Source: Clostridia bacterium (GTDB taxonomy: Bacteria > Bacillota > Clostridia > Oscillospirales > Acutalibacteraceae). Taken from it: DNA of 44,994 nucleotides. The stretch spans positions 1 to 44,994 of the forward strand of contig JAFQOJ010000070.1 of NCBI GenBank assembly GCA_017403265.1, in the 5' to 3' direction. The notes beneath the pieces are model-generated. The model worked only from the letters and a program-made list of their open reading frames with translations, was not told the DNA's origin and searched no databases. Shown here piece by piece: positions 23,696 through 32,819 of this stretch. Both the position numbers and the translations under genes were made by a program. The first letter of the stretch is position 1; every line of letters starts with the position of its first letter.

Positions 23696-24841
23696 ATGAT
23701 TTATTTTGACAATGCTGCAACAAGCGGCAAAAAGCCTGATAGTGTTATAAATGCAGTGAATTATGCACTTAAAAATTTATCGGCAAATCCAGGTAGAAGC
23801 GGTCACGATTTATCTTTAAAAACCGCTGATGCAATATACGGTGTTAGAAGTAAAATAGCAAAATTTTTTGGTGCAGATGGTCCTGAAAATGTTGTATTTA
23901 CGCAAAACTGCACCCACGCAATAAACTGTGTTATAAAGGGTGGTGTGACTATTGGCGAGCATATTGTAGTTTCAAATTTTGAACATAATTCGGTTATGCG
24001 GCCACTAAAAAAAAGCAAAATTTCCTGTACTGTAGCCAAGGTTGAAGAGAATCTTGAAAACACGGTAGAAAATTTTAAAAATGCTATAAAACCTAATACA
24101 AAGCTTGTCTTTGTTAGCGGTGCTTCAAATGTAACAGGAAAAATTTTGCCTTTTAGGGAAATAGGCGAAATTTGTAAAAAAAGAGGAATTTTATTTGGTG
24201 TAGACGGCGCGCAAATTGCGGGTGTGTTGCCTGTAAATATGCAAAGAGATAATATAGATTTTTTGTGTATTGCACCGCATAAAGGTCTTTACGCTCCTAT
24301 GGGAATAGGTATTTTGATTTGCAGAAAACCGCTTAAAAATACCATTATAGAAGGCGGAACAGGTACTGATTCTTACGATTTTTTACAGCCCTTGGATATC
24401 CCCGAAGGTTTTGAAAGCGGAACGGTTAATGTGCCTGCTATTATGGGTGTCGGTGCGGGTATTGATTTTGTGGAAAAATTGACATTAGAAAAAATATACA
24501 AGCACGAATTTTCGCTTTTAGAAATGCTTTATAAAAGGCTTTTGCAAATGGACAATATACTGCTTTATACAAAACCGCCCATCTTTAACGAAAATGTGGC
24601 TGTTTTGCCTTTTAATTTAAAGGGTATTGATAGTTATCATTTGGCAGAATTTTTAAATTCCAACGGTGTTGCAGTGCGTTCGGGACTGCATTGCGCACCC
24701 ACAGCTCATCAAGCTGTTAATACTGATAAAAACGGCGCTTGCAGAGTTAGTTTCGGTGTTTTCAATAATAAACAGGAGATTGAAAGGTTTTGTGCAATTT
24801 TAAGTGACAAAAAAATAAATAAATTACAAAAAAGTTATTGA
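23696..24841 (+). CDS. Cysteine desulfurase-family PLP aminotransferase (class V)
   Basis: A 381-residue fold-type I enzyme. MIYFDNAATSGKKPDSV starts the class V pattern. Further marks are NCTHAINCVIKG, the PLP Schiff-base lysine in IAPHKGLYAPMG, and the catalytic cysteine in AVRSGLHCAPTAH, the SufS/CsdB-type (group II) arrangement. It would release sulfur from cysteine, or selenium from selenocysteine, probably onto the DUF3343 protein. The ATG at 23696 follows GGAGGG by 7 bases. An upstream in-frame start at 23672 lacks a site. Confidence 0.88.
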   Translation: MIYFDNAATSGKKPDSVINAVNYALKNLSANPGRSGHDLSLKTADAIYGVRSKIAKFFGADGPENVVFTQNCTHAINCVIKGGVTIGEHIVVSNFEHNSVMRPLKKSKISCTVAKVEENLENTVENFKNAIKPNTKLVFVSGASNVTGKILPFREIGEICKKRGILFGVDGAQIAGVLPVNMQRDNIDFLCIAPHKGLYAPMGIGILICRKPLKNTIIEGGTGTDSYDFLQPLDIPEGFESGTVNVPAIMGVGAGIDFVEKLTLEKIYKHEFSLLEMLYKRLLQMDNILLYTKPPIFNENVAVLPFNLKGIDSYHLAEFLNSNGVAVRSGLHCAPTAHQAVNTDKNGACRVSFGVFNNKQEIERFCAILSDKKINKLQKSY

Positions 24842-24866
24842 ATGACGCTTTAAAGTGTGTTACAAT
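24838..24866 (+). promoter_or_regulatory. Sigma-A promoter of cdaA-cdaR
   Basis: TTGAAT (24838-24843), a 17-base spacer, TACAAT (24861-24866). The -35 box overlaps the stop codon of the upstream gene. Confidence 0.7.
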
Positions 24867-24927
24867 AACTGTAAGGGTTTATATAATATAAAATATATAT
24901 AGTTTAATGAAATGGAAGGCATTTAAA

Positions 24928-25860
24928 GTGAGTGGAGTTTTTAATGCGATTTATGCTACCTTAAATCAAATAATTTACGCGGTTTCCCACATCCGCGTGT
25001 TTGATATTTTGGATATACTAATCATTGCCTATATCATTTACAAGGCAATAAGCTTTTTGCGCGAATCAAGAGCAGGTCAGCTTGTAAAGGGTATCGTTGT
25101 TCTTTTTGTTGTTTATGCTATAGCTGATTGGTGGAATCTTGCAACAGTTCAGTGGATGCTTTCTAAGGTAATGAATTCTGTGCTCTTGGCTGCGGTTATT
25201 ATTTTCCAACCCGAGCTTAGAAGAATACTTGAAAACGTTGGTAAAACTAAGTTTTCGCGTGACCGCTTTTTTGACGATGGTGAAAGCGTAATTTCTGAAA
25301 GTATAGATAAAATCGGTAAAGCCGCAGGCTTTATGTCTGAAAAAAGAATTGGTGCGCTTATAGTTTTTGAACGCACAACTCAACTTGGCGAAATAGTGAA
25401 TACAGGCACACATATTGATGCTGCAGTTTCGGTTTCTATTGTAAATAATATATTTTTCCCAAAATCCCCATTGCATGACGGCGCTATGATTATCCGCAAC
25501 GGTAGGGTTTTGGCGGCAGGTTGTATTTTACCGCTCACTCAAAACGATACCTTAAGTTCTCAGCTTGGTACCCGTCACAGAGCTGCTATCGGTATGAGTG
25601 AAAACTCGGATGCGGTAGTGCTTGTAGTTTCGGAAGAAACAGGTATTATTTCAATCGTTGTCGGCGGTAAAATTACACGCAATTATAATTCGGTTACTGC
25701 AATTGCTGAGCTTCGCCGTCTTTTAATTGCTGATGAAAATACTGAAAAACAAAATACCTTTGTTTCAATAATTAAAAATATTAATCCATTTAAAAAGCGT
25801 AAAATAAATGATGACGGCACGATTGAAAATATAGAAGATAAAGAAAGGACGGATGAATGA
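24928..25860 (+). CDS. cdaA: Diadenylate cyclase CdaA (c-di-AMP synthase)
   Basis: A membrane-bound DisA_N-domain cyclase of 310 residues. Three N-terminal membrane helices (about 20-95) are followed by the cyclase domain (about 105-270) with the catalytic DGA motif (LHDGAMII, about 184-186) and the RHR motif (GTRHRAA, about 216-218). It joins two ATP to give c-di-AMP, which controls osmolyte transport and wall homeostasis. The GTG at 24928 has GGAAGG 8 bases upstream. An ATG at 24907 (seven codons longer) lacks a site. It overlaps cdaR by 4 bp. The usual third partner, glmM, is not downstream. Confidence 0.95.
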   Translation: MSGVFNAIYATLNQIIYAVSHIRVFDILDILIIAYIIYKAISFLRESRAGQLVKGIVVLFVVYAIADWWNLATVQWMLSKVMNSVLLAAVIIFQPELRRILENVGKTKFSRDRFFDDGESVISESIDKIGKAAGFMSEKRIGALIVFERTTQLGEIVNTGTHIDAAVSVSIVNNIFFPKSPLHDGAMIIRNGRVLAAGCILPLTQNDTLSSQLGTRHRAAIGMSENSDAVVLVVSEETGIISIVVGGKITRNYNSVTAIAELRRLLIADENTEKQNTFVSIIKNINPFKKRKINDDGTIENIEDKERTDE

Positions 25861-27140
25861 TGGCTAAAATATCTAAATTTATTTCTTTCTTTTCTTTAAG
25901 AAAATTACTTAATAATAGGCGTTTTACCATTCCGTTTTCTATACTTTTAGCTTTTGCTATTTGGCTTGTTATTGTAACTAAGGAAAACCCGATTATCGAC
26001 CGTAGCTTTGCCGATATGACCGTAAGCGTTAATCTTGATAATACTATGGTTTCTCAAAATGGTATGAGCATGATTGGCGATATTTCTTCTCAAAAATTTA
26101 CTGTAATTGCGCGCGGACCGACATATCTTATAAGCTCCTTAAAAAGTGAAAACTTTAATGTTTACGCTTCTGCGGCTTCGGTTGATGCCCCCGGTGAATA
26201 TGATTTAGAGGTTGTTGCGTTACCTGTTGATACTAATAAGGGCTATGAGGTATTAAAGGTTGTTCCGTCTACAGTTAAAGTGTCTTTCGATTATATAGAC
26301 ACTAAGGAATTTACTGTTAAAGCTGTGGCTGAGGGTGTTACTGCAAGTGAAGGCCTTATTGCAGAAAATAGTGTTGTTAGCGGCGCCGAAAGTGATACTA
26401 TAACCATTACAGGACCGCGTACGGTACTTAATAAGATTGATTCGGTTGTAGCTTACACTAAAGTGAATAAAACCCTTTCAGCCAGTCAAACCTTTGATGC
26501 CGCTATAAAGCTTTTTGATAAAAATAATAAAGCGGTTTCAACGGAGTACTTAACTCTAAGTGCTACAAAGGTTAAGGTTACGGTTCCTATCTCTAAAAAG
26601 AAAACTGTTTCGGTCAAGGTGGCATTTTCAAATTTGCCCGAAGGTTTTAAAACTTCAACATTATCCTATAAGATTAACACTAAAACGGTTACCGTTATCG
26701 GCACTCCTGAAACGGTGGATAAAATTAAAAATATAAGCCTTTCTCCAATAGATATTTCTAAGGTTGACAGGCAAAACAATAGCTTCGATGTTTCACCTGA
26801 GTTACCCGACGGTGTTCGTTTGCTCGATAATATTGAGCATTTTACGGTTGAATTTAATGTTTCGAACTATATTTCTCGCAAGATAGATGTTTCAAAGTTT
26901 TTGTTTAAAAACTTGAATAAAGACCTTAAAGCTTCGGGATATAAAATAAAGAATGTGGTTGTTTTCGGCCCCAGAAGTGCAGTTTACAGTCTTAAAGAGA
27001 AAGAAGTTTACTCCGTGGTTGATCTTGCCAATAAAAAATCAGGTGAACACACTGTACAGGTTCTGTTAGGCTTCAAGGAAAATAACAATATTTGGGGCTT
27101 AGGCAGTTACGATACAAGCGTTACTGTTAGGAAAAAATAA
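25857..27140 (+). CDS. cdaR: YbbR-domain protein, CdaA regulator
   Basis: A 427-residue protein with one N-terminal membrane anchor (about 24-42, PFSILLAFAIWLVIV) and an extracellular region of about four YbbR repeats. The first repeat shows KENPIIDRSFADMTVSVNL, and a GP/PRTV-type turn recurs (ARGPTYL, TGPRTVL, IGTPETV, FGPRSAV). CdaR binds CdaA and adjusts its cyclase activity from outside the membrane. It overlaps cdaA by 4 bp, and a terminator follows. Confidence 0.92.
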   Translation: MMAKISKFISFFSLRKLLNNRRFTIPFSILLAFAIWLVIVTKENPIIDRSFADMTVSVNLDNTMVSQNGMSMIGDISSQKFTVIARGPTYLISSLKSENFNVYASAASVDAPGEYDLEVVALPVDTNKGYEVLKVVPSTVKVSFDYIDTKEFTVKAVAEGVTASEGLIAENSVVSGAESDTITITGPRTVLNKIDSVVAYTKVNKTLSASQTFDAAIKLFDKNNKAVSTEYLTLSATKVKVTVPISKKKTVSVKVAFSNLPEGFKTSTLSYKINTKTVTVIGTPETVDKIKNISLSPIDISKVDRQNNSFDVSPELPDGVRLLDNIEHFTVEFNVSNYISRKIDVSKFLFKNLNKDLKASGYKIKNVVVFGPRSAVYSLKEKEVYSVVDLANKKSGEHTVQVLLGFKENNNIWGLGSYDTSVTVRKK

Positions 27141-27150
27141 TAGGGCCAAC

Positions 27151-27185
27151 GCCCAACTTCTCTAAGGGGAGTTGGGCAGTTTTTT
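27151..27185 (+). terminator. Terminator of cdaA-cdaR
   Basis: GCCCAACTTCTC and GGGGAGTTGGGC pair (with G-T wobbles) around a tight loop, followed by a run of six T, starting 11 bases after the cdaR stop. Confidence 0.88.
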
Positions 27186-27238
27186 GAATATACTGTCAAA
27201 TTTCACTCCTTTGCGTATCATATTATAGGGGTGATTTG

Positions 27239-27529
27239 ATGGAAATTTTTTGTTTATTAGGTTTATTGATTTTTGCGGTTTTCGGGTTTAGTGAATTTTT
27301 ACATATAATAAAGCTTCACATTGTTTTTCCAAAAGCTAAAATAAATTCAACCCTTATTGTAAAGCTTTCTAATGATACTGCCGAAAATCAAACTTTATAT
27401 GCTTGCGAGCAGTTTTTTTGGTACGGTAAACGATTTGCCGATTCTATTTGCTTTAACTGTAAGGATTTAAGCTATGATGTTTACAAGCGCTGTCAAAAAA
27501 TATGTGAAAAATACGGTATAGAAATTTGA
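27239..27529 (+). CDS. Small hypothetical membrane-anchored protein
   Basis: A 96-residue protein I do not recognise. It begins with one hydrophobic helix (EIFCLLGLLIFAVFGFSEFL) with little else ahead of it, so the rest (about 25-96) probably faces the cytoplasm or the outside. The soluble part has four cysteines, two of them close together (ICFNCKD). The ATG at 27239 follows GGGGTGAT, and a TTG three bases upstream is in frame. It lies 15 bp before recD2 and is probably the first gene of that operon. Confidence 0.6.
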   Translation: MEIFCLLGLLIFAVFGFSEFLHIIKLHIVFPKAKINSTLIVKLSNDTAENQTLYACEQFFWYGKRFADSICFNCKDLSYDVYKRCQKICEKYGIEI

Positions 27530-27544
27530 AAGGAAGGTAAAGTA

Positions 27545-29749
27545 ATGGAAACCATCAATGCCGAAGTTGTAAAAATTACCTTTCGTAACGAGTCAAATTA
27601 TTATACTGTAGCAGTGCTTAAAAACGGAACTGAAGAGTTTATAGGAGTTGGCACAATGCCTTTTTTGAATGAAGGTGACTGTGCTGATTTTACGGGTGAA
27701 TTTATTGTTCATCAAACCTATGGTGAACAGTTCAAGGTGGAAAGCTTTGATAAAAAGCCACCTAAAAACTCGGCGGCAATTTTAAAGTATTTGTCTTCGG
27801 GCGCTATTAAGGGGGTTGGTCCTTCAACTGCAGGGCGCATTGTTGAAAAGTTTGGCGAGCAAAGCTTAGATATTATACAAAATAGTCCCGAGTCACTCGC
27901 TAGTATTAAAGGCATTTCGCTGAATAAGGCTATGGCAATAGGTGAAGAATATGCCAAGCAGTACGGTATTCGCGATATAATGCTAATGCTTTCAAAATTT
28001 AATATTACACCCGACAGGTGCGTTCCAATTTATAAAAGATACGGTCAAAAGTCTATAGAGAGCATAAAGGCAAACCCATATTTACTTTGTCAAGATGGTA
28101 TTGATTTCGGTTTCCCTCTTGTCGAAGATATAGCTAACGATTTCGGCTTTGATATGTCGAGCGAAACCCGTATAAGTGCAGGCATTGAATATGTTTTGCG
28201 CAAAAATTTATATAATGGGCACACCTGCCTTCCGCGTAACAAATTTGTGCCCGTAGCTTGCAATCTTTTAGGCTGTAATGAATCGGTAGTAGAAGCTTGC
28301 TGCGATAATTTATTAGCAACATTTTCGCTTTGCAGTAAAGAAATTGACGGAGTAGAATATTTGTCTATACCGTCATACTTTAATGCTGAGCAGTATATAG
28401 CCGCACGGCTTATTTCGGTTAAGGATTTTATAAATTCTAAAATAGCGGTGGACGAGCTTGAAATTAAAGCAGCTGAAAATAGCCTTGGTATTAGGTTTGA
28501 AGCGCTTCAGCGGCAAGCTATTTCAGAAACCTTTAAAAACGGTATTTTGGTGCTCACTGGCGGTCCGGGAACGGGTAAAACCACTACCTTAAATGCTATA
28601 ATTAAGCTTTTTCAAAGCAGGGATATGATAATAGAGCTTGCGGCTCCTACAGGAAGAGCGGCAAAGCGTATGACTGAGCTTACGGGTAGGGAAGCCAAAA
28701 CTATTCACAGACTTTTAGAGGTTGAGTGGGTAGAAGGGGACAAGCAACAGTTTTGCCGTAACGAAAAAAATCCTCTTGACTGTGATGTTATAATAATAGA
28801 CGAAGCATCCATGATAGATGCAATATTGTTTGAAAATCTTTTAAAGGCTTTGCGGCTTAACTGCAGAATAATTTTGGTGGGTGACTCTGACCAGTTGCCA
28901 AGCATAGGCGCAGGCAATGTTTTGGGTGATATTTTAGCAGCGAATATTTTTCCTTCAATTAAGCTTAAAAAGGTATTCCGTCAAGCAAACGAGAGTATGA
29001 TTGTCCGTAATGCTCATGCCATTATCAACGGTCAAAAGGCGGATTTTAATAATAAAAAATCCGATTGCTTCTTTTTAGAACGGCAAGATAAATACTCCGC
29101 GGTGGAAACGGTGCTTTCCCTTGTGACAGAACGCTTACCTACGGCATATAACTTTGACCCTATTACCGATATTCAGGTGCTTTGCCCTTCGCGGCTACTT
29201 GATACAGGCGCTAATAATCTTAATAATTTGCTGCAAGAACAACTTAATCCGCGCGTTAAAAACAGTCCGCAGTTAGCATATAAGGGTGTTTATTTTCGCA
29301 TTGGCGATAAGGTTATGCAGATTAAAAACAACTATGATATTGAGTATAAAAAGGATGACGGTACCTACGGCAGAGGTGCATTTAACGGCGATATGGGTTG
29401 CATTACCGAAATCGATAACCGTGCAGGCATAATGAAAGTAAGGTTTGAAGACCGCGTTGTTACATATTTTAATGAGGATTTTAATCAGCTAGAGCTCGCT
29501 TATGCGGTGACGGTTCATAAAAGTCAGGGTAGTGAATATCCTTGCGTAATAGTGCCTCTTTTTGATGTTCCGTCAAAGCTTATGTACCGCAATTTACTTT
29601 ATACTGCTGTAACAAGGGCAAAAGAATTACTCGTTTTGGTGGGCAGTAAAGCGGTTTGGGATAAAATGGCAGAAAATAACCGCAAAACTTTAAGATATAC
29701 CTTGCTTAGCGCGTTTTTAAAGGAAAATCTGATTGATGAAAGTTTTTGA
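27545..29749 (+). CDS. recD2: RecD2-type ATP-dependent DNA helicase
   Basis: A 734-residue SF1B helicase of the RecD2 (YrrC) type. An N-terminal OB-like domain (1-70) and a helix-hairpin-helix region (about 78-190) precede the helicase core. The core has Walker A GGPGTGKTTT (339-348), VIIIDEASM (motif II), GDSDQLPSIGAG (motif III), and a C-terminal AYAVTVHKSQGSEYP with YTAVTRAKELLVLVG (motifs V and VI). RecD2 unwinds DNA 5'-3' and acts outside RecBCD in repair. It overlaps comF by 14 bp. Confidence 0.95.
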   Translation: METINAEVVKITFRNESNYYTVAVLKNGTEEFIGVGTMPFLNEGDCADFTGEFIVHQTYGEQFKVESFDKKPPKNSAAILKYLSSGAIKGVGPSTAGRIVEKFGEQSLDIIQNSPESLASIKGISLNKAMAIGEEYAKQYGIRDIMLMLSKFNITPDRCVPIYKRYGQKSIESIKANPYLLCQDGIDFGFPLVEDIANDFGFDMSSETRISAGIEYVLRKNLYNGHTCLPRNKFVPVACNLLGCNESVVEACCDNLLATFSLCSKEIDGVEYLSIPSYFNAEQYIAARLISVKDFINSKIAVDELEIKAAENSLGIRFEALQRQAISETFKNGILVLTGGPGTGKTTTLNAIIKLFQSRDMIIELAAPTGRAAKRMTELTGREAKTIHRLLEVEWVEGDKQQFCRNEKNPLDCDVIIIDEASMIDAILFENLLKALRLNCRIILVGDSDQLPSIGAGNVLGDILAANIFPSIKLKKVFRQANESMIVRNAHAIINGQKADFNNKKSDCFFLERQDKYSAVETVLSLVTERLPTAYNFDPITDIQVLCPSRLLDTGANNLNNLLQEQLNPRVKNSPQLAYKGVYFRIGDKVMQIKNNYDIEYKKDDGTYGRGAFNGDMGCITEIDNRAGIMKVRFEDRVVTYFNEDFNQLELAYAVTVHKSQGSEYPCVIVPLFDVPSKLMYRNLLYTAVTRAKELLVLVGSKAVWDKMAENNRKTLRYTLLSAFLKENLIDESF

Positions 29750-30452
29750 TGTTATAATTAATGCTCTGTTTCCAAATAAATGTATAGCTTGCGGCAGTAT
29801 TATAAACCGTGACGAATTTTTATGTGATTACTGCTATGGCAAAATAGAGCGTATGGATTATTTTAAGGCTTGCAAGCGTTGCGGTCTTCCTAAAAAGTTA
29901 TGTGAATGTAAAAACCGCGTTTTTCATTTCAGTGGTGTGACAGCGCCTTTTTACAGTGGTGATATAGCAAAAGCCGCTATGTACCGTTTCAAGTTTAATA
30001 AGCTCTCGTTTTGCTCACGCTTTTTCGCTTATGAAATGGCAAAAGCTATAAAAAATACTTATTTTGATATCTGCTTTGACGGCATAGTATATGTACCTAT
30101 GTCTACTATCAAAAAGCTAAAGCGCGGTTTTAATCAGTCGGAGGAATTGGCGAAAGGGCTTTCTAAAATACTTGGTATTAAGTTATATAAAGATGTACTT
30201 GTAGCAAAGCATAAGCCTGAGCAACAACATAATATGTCACTAAAAGAGCGTTTTAAAAATGTTAAGGGAATATACTCTTTTAATAAAAAGGTGACAGGCA
30301 AAACAATTTTGCTTGTTGACGATATCAAGACCACAGGTGCCACGATAGACGAATGTGCGAAGCAGTTATTGTTGGCGGGCGCTAATGATGTTTACTGTGT
30401 AACAGGTCTTTTAACAAAACCTAAGGAAAGGAAAAAGATGAATGGCAGTTGA
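29736..30452 (+). CDS. comF: ComF-family phosphoribosyltransferase-like protein
   Basis: A 238-residue protein. An N-terminal zinc-finger-like part (CIACG...CDYC, then CKRCGLPKKLCEC) is followed by a phosphoribosyltransferase fold with the PRPP loop ILLVDDIKTTGATI (about 191-204) and the RGFNQSEELAKGLSK segment. ComF proteins are needed for DNA uptake and for processing of incoming single-stranded DNA in competent bacteria, and they are widespread in non-competent species. The ATG at 29736 lies 11 bases after AAAGGA. It overlaps both recD2 (14 bp) and mreB (11 bp). Confidence 0.92.
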   Translation: MKVFDVIINALFPNKCIACGSIINRDEFLCDYCYGKIERMDYFKACKRCGLPKKLCECKNRVFHFSGVTAPFYSGDIAKAAMYRFKFNKLSFCSRFFAYEMAKAIKNTYFDICFDGIVYVPMSTIKKLKRGFNQSEELAKGLSKILGIKLYKDVLVAKHKPEQQHNMSLKERFKNVKGIYSFNKKVTGKTILLVDDIKTTGATIDECAKQLLLAGANDVYCVTGLLTKPKERKKMNGS

Positions 30453-31464
30453 TATAGGAATAGATTTAGGTTCTTCTAAAACCGTAATTTTTTCAAGCTC
30501 TAAAGTAGTATTGGAAGTGCCGAATGTTGTTACTGTAGACAGTGACAGCTGGGAAGTTGTATACACAGGTGAAAATGCTAAGCAGACAATAGGCAGAACA
30601 CCCGAGAGTATGCAAACCGTTTTTCCTATTGAGCACGGTGTTATTTCGGATTATGATTTAGCCGAATATATGCTTAAGGAATATATGACTACAGCTTTCG
30701 GTAATAAAATTTTGCGTCCGCGTATTATGGCAACACTGCCTGCAGGACTTACCGAATTGCAGCATCACTCACTTTCTAATGTTTTAGAGTCGGCAGGGGG
30801 CAGAAATATTACCGTTATAGAAAGCCCTTTGGCAATAGCTTTTAGCTTAGGACTTGATTTTTCAAGTCCGCACGGAAGTCTTATTGTGGATATAGGAGCA
30901 GGCACTACAGATGTTGCTGTAATATCTATGGGTGATATTGCGGTTTGTAACTCTTTTAAAACTGCTTCATTTGATATTGATGCGCAGATTATACGCTATG
31001 TTAGAAAAGAATTTAATATTGAAATAGGTCAGCTCACAGCTGAGTCTATTAAGGTAAAGGTTGGCACCGCGGTTGAGCGTGATGTTGAAATTGCGGTAAT
31101 TGCAAAGGGTAGAAATGTATTTACGGGACTGCCCGAAAGCTTTGAAATTACTTCAAGCGAAGTGTACGAAGCAATTAAGGATACTATTGATACAATATGC
31201 AATGCTATTCGTGAAGTGCTTAATAAAACCGACCCCGATTTAGTTGCAGATATTATGGCGGACGGTATGTATCTTGCAGGCGGCGGCTCGTTGCTTTTAG
31301 GAATGCCACAAAAAATAAGTGAGTATTTGGGTATAGAGGTACATCATTTAAGCGACCCTACGCATAGCGTTGTAAGAGGCGCCGCAGTAGCACTTAAAAA
31401 TAGTGAGTTGCTTAAAAATGTTGATTATCAAATGCGTTCTATTAAAGAATTGGAAATTGAGTAG
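30442..31464 (+). CDS. mreB: MreB/Mbl-type bacterial actin
   Basis: A 340-residue actin-fold protein. Phosphate-1 loop DIGIDLGSSKT, phosphate-2 loop IVDIGAGTTDVAVIS (about 151-165), adenosine motif MYLAGGGSLLLGMP (about 275-288). It polymerises under the membrane with ATP and guides lateral wall synthesis. It is not next to mreC/mreD, so it is probably one of several MreB paralogues in this genome. The N-terminus is short (it starts directly at MAVDIGIDLG), as in Mbl/MreBH-type copies. It sits in the recD2-comF operon and is followed 10 bp later by an aminotransferase gene. Confidence 0.92.
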   Translation: MAVDIGIDLGSSKTVIFSSSKVVLEVPNVVTVDSDSWEVVYTGENAKQTIGRTPESMQTVFPIEHGVISDYDLAEYMLKEYMTTAFGNKILRPRIMATLPAGLTELQHHSLSNVLESAGGRNITVIESPLAIAFSLGLDFSSPHGSLIVDIGAGTTDVAVISMGDIAVCNSFKTASFDIDAQIIRYVRKEFNIEIGQLTAESIKVKVGTAVERDVEIAVIAKGRNVFTGLPESFEITSSEVYEAIKDTIDTICNAIREVLNKTDPDLVADIMADGMYLAGGGSLLLGMPQKISEYLGIEVHHLSDPTHSVVRGAAVALKNSELLKNVDYQMRSIKELEIE

Positions 31465-31474
31465 GAGTTATTTT

Positions 31475-32656
31475 ATGTTAAATGAAAAAATGTTGCAATT
31501 AGGCGAAAACCGTTCGGTTATACGTGAAATTTTTGAATACGGTAATAAGAGAAGAGCCGAAATAGGCGCAGAAAATGTATTCGATTTTAGCCTTGGTAAT
31601 CCTAGTATTCCTGCACCGCACAAAGTAAACGAAGCAATGATAAAATTGTTAAGTGAAACCGACCCTGTAAAGCTTCACGGCTATACTTCGGCACAGGGTG
31701 CACCTGATGTAAGAAAAACCATTGCTGACAGTATAACCCACCGTTTTGGAATTGGTGCCGATGCTAATTTAATTTATATGACCTGCGGTGCGGCGGCTTC
31801 GCTTACAATTAGTCTTAATGCTATATGTAATCAGGGTGACGAGGTTATTGCTTTAGCTCCGTTTTTCCCTGAATACCGCGTTTTTGTGGAAAAGGCAGGC
31901 GCAAAATTAGTGGTTGCAAAGTGCAGGGAAAGTGATTTTCAAATTGATTTTGGGGCACTTGAAAATGCTATCACACCTAATACAAAGGCAATTATAGTAA
32001 ACTCGCCAAATAATCCTACAGGTGTAGTTTTTTCAAAAGATACCATTGAAGAATTGGCAAGCCTTTTGAATAAAAAACAACAGGAATACGGAAAGCGAAT
32101 ATTTATTATTTGTGATGAGCCTTACCGTGAATTAGCTTACGGTGTAGATGTGCCTTACATACCAAATTTCTACGATAACACTTTGGTTTGTTATTCTTAT
32201 AGTAAATCCTTGTCTTTGCCTGGCGAGCGTATAGGTTATATTTTTGTGTCACCTAATATCGATAACTGTAATAAGGTTTATGCCGCAGTATGCGGTGCGG
32301 GCAGAGCGTTAGGCTTTGTTTGTGCGCCTAGTCTATTACAATTTACTGTTAAAGACTGTGTAGAGCTTACAAGTGATATTTCGGTTTATAAGAAAAACCG
32401 CGATTTGCTTTATAATAACCTAACCGAGTACGGCTATACCGCCGCAAAGCCCGATGGCGCGTTTTATCTATTCATAAAGTCACCAGAAGCCGATGCAAAC
32501 GCTTTTTGCGAGCGTGCTAAAAAGTACGAGCTATTGCTTGTACCAAGCGATTCCTTCGGTTATGAAGGATACGTTAGAATAAGCTACTGCGTTTCCACCG
32601 AGCAAATTGAAAAATCTTTACCTTATTTTAAAGAGTTAATAGAAGAATATAAGTAA
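31475..32656 (+). CDS. Class I/II aminotransferase (aspartate aminotransferase-like)
   Basis: A 393-residue fold-type I PLP enzyme. Marks are FDFSLGNPSIPAP, YTSAQGAPDVRKTIA, NSPNNPTGVVFS, the IICDEPYRELAY Asp/Tyr pair and the Schiff-base lysine in SYSKSLSLPGERIGYI. It transfers an amino group between an amino acid and 2-oxoglutarate. The exact substrate is unclear. The ATG at 31475 follows TAGGAG by 7 bases, so longer in-frame versions inside mreB are rejected. It is the last gene of its operon. Confidence 0.9.
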   Translation: MLNEKMLQLGENRSVIREIFEYGNKRRAEIGAENVFDFSLGNPSIPAPHKVNEAMIKLLSETDPVKLHGYTSAQGAPDVRKTIADSITHRFGIGADANLIYMTCGAAASLTISLNAICNQGDEVIALAPFFPEYRVFVEKAGAKLVVAKCRESDFQIDFGALENAITPNTKAIIVNSPNNPTGVVFSKDTIEELASLLNKKQQEYGKRIFIICDEPYRELAYGVDVPYIPNFYDNTLVCYSYSKSLSLPGERIGYIFVSPNIDNCNKVYAAVCGAGRALGFVCAPSLLQFTVKDCVELTSDISVYKKNRDLLYNNLTEYGYTAAKPDGAFYLFIKSPEADANAFCERAKKYELLLVPSDSFGYEGYVRISYCVSTEQIEKSLPYFKELIEEYK

Positions 32657-32682
32657 ATTTTAAAATAACAACTACTAAAGTT

Positions 32683-32723
32683 ATAAGCATCTTGAAAGCC
32701 TTAAATTTCAAGGTGCTTATTTT
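32683..32723 (+). terminator. Terminator of the recD2-comF-mreB-aminotransferase operon
   Basis: ATAAGCATCTTGAAA and TTTCAAGGTGCTTAT pair with one wobble around an 8-base loop, followed by TTTTG. Confidence 0.85.
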
Positions 32724-32745
32724 GAATGAAAATCAAAAATTAGGG

Positions 32746-32773
32746 TTGACATTTTATTATTATCAGATATAAT
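32746..32773 (+). promoter_or_regulatory. Sigma-A promoter of the ABC exporter gene
   Basis: TTGACA (32746-32751), a 16-base spacer, TATAAT (32768-32773). The leader contains a small hairpin (ACTTTCA...TGAAAGT) just before the GGGG ribosome site. Confidence 0.85.
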
Positions 32774-32819
32774 GAAAGCAAATGAATAAACTTTCACTCT
32801 TGAAAGTGGGGTAAATGTT

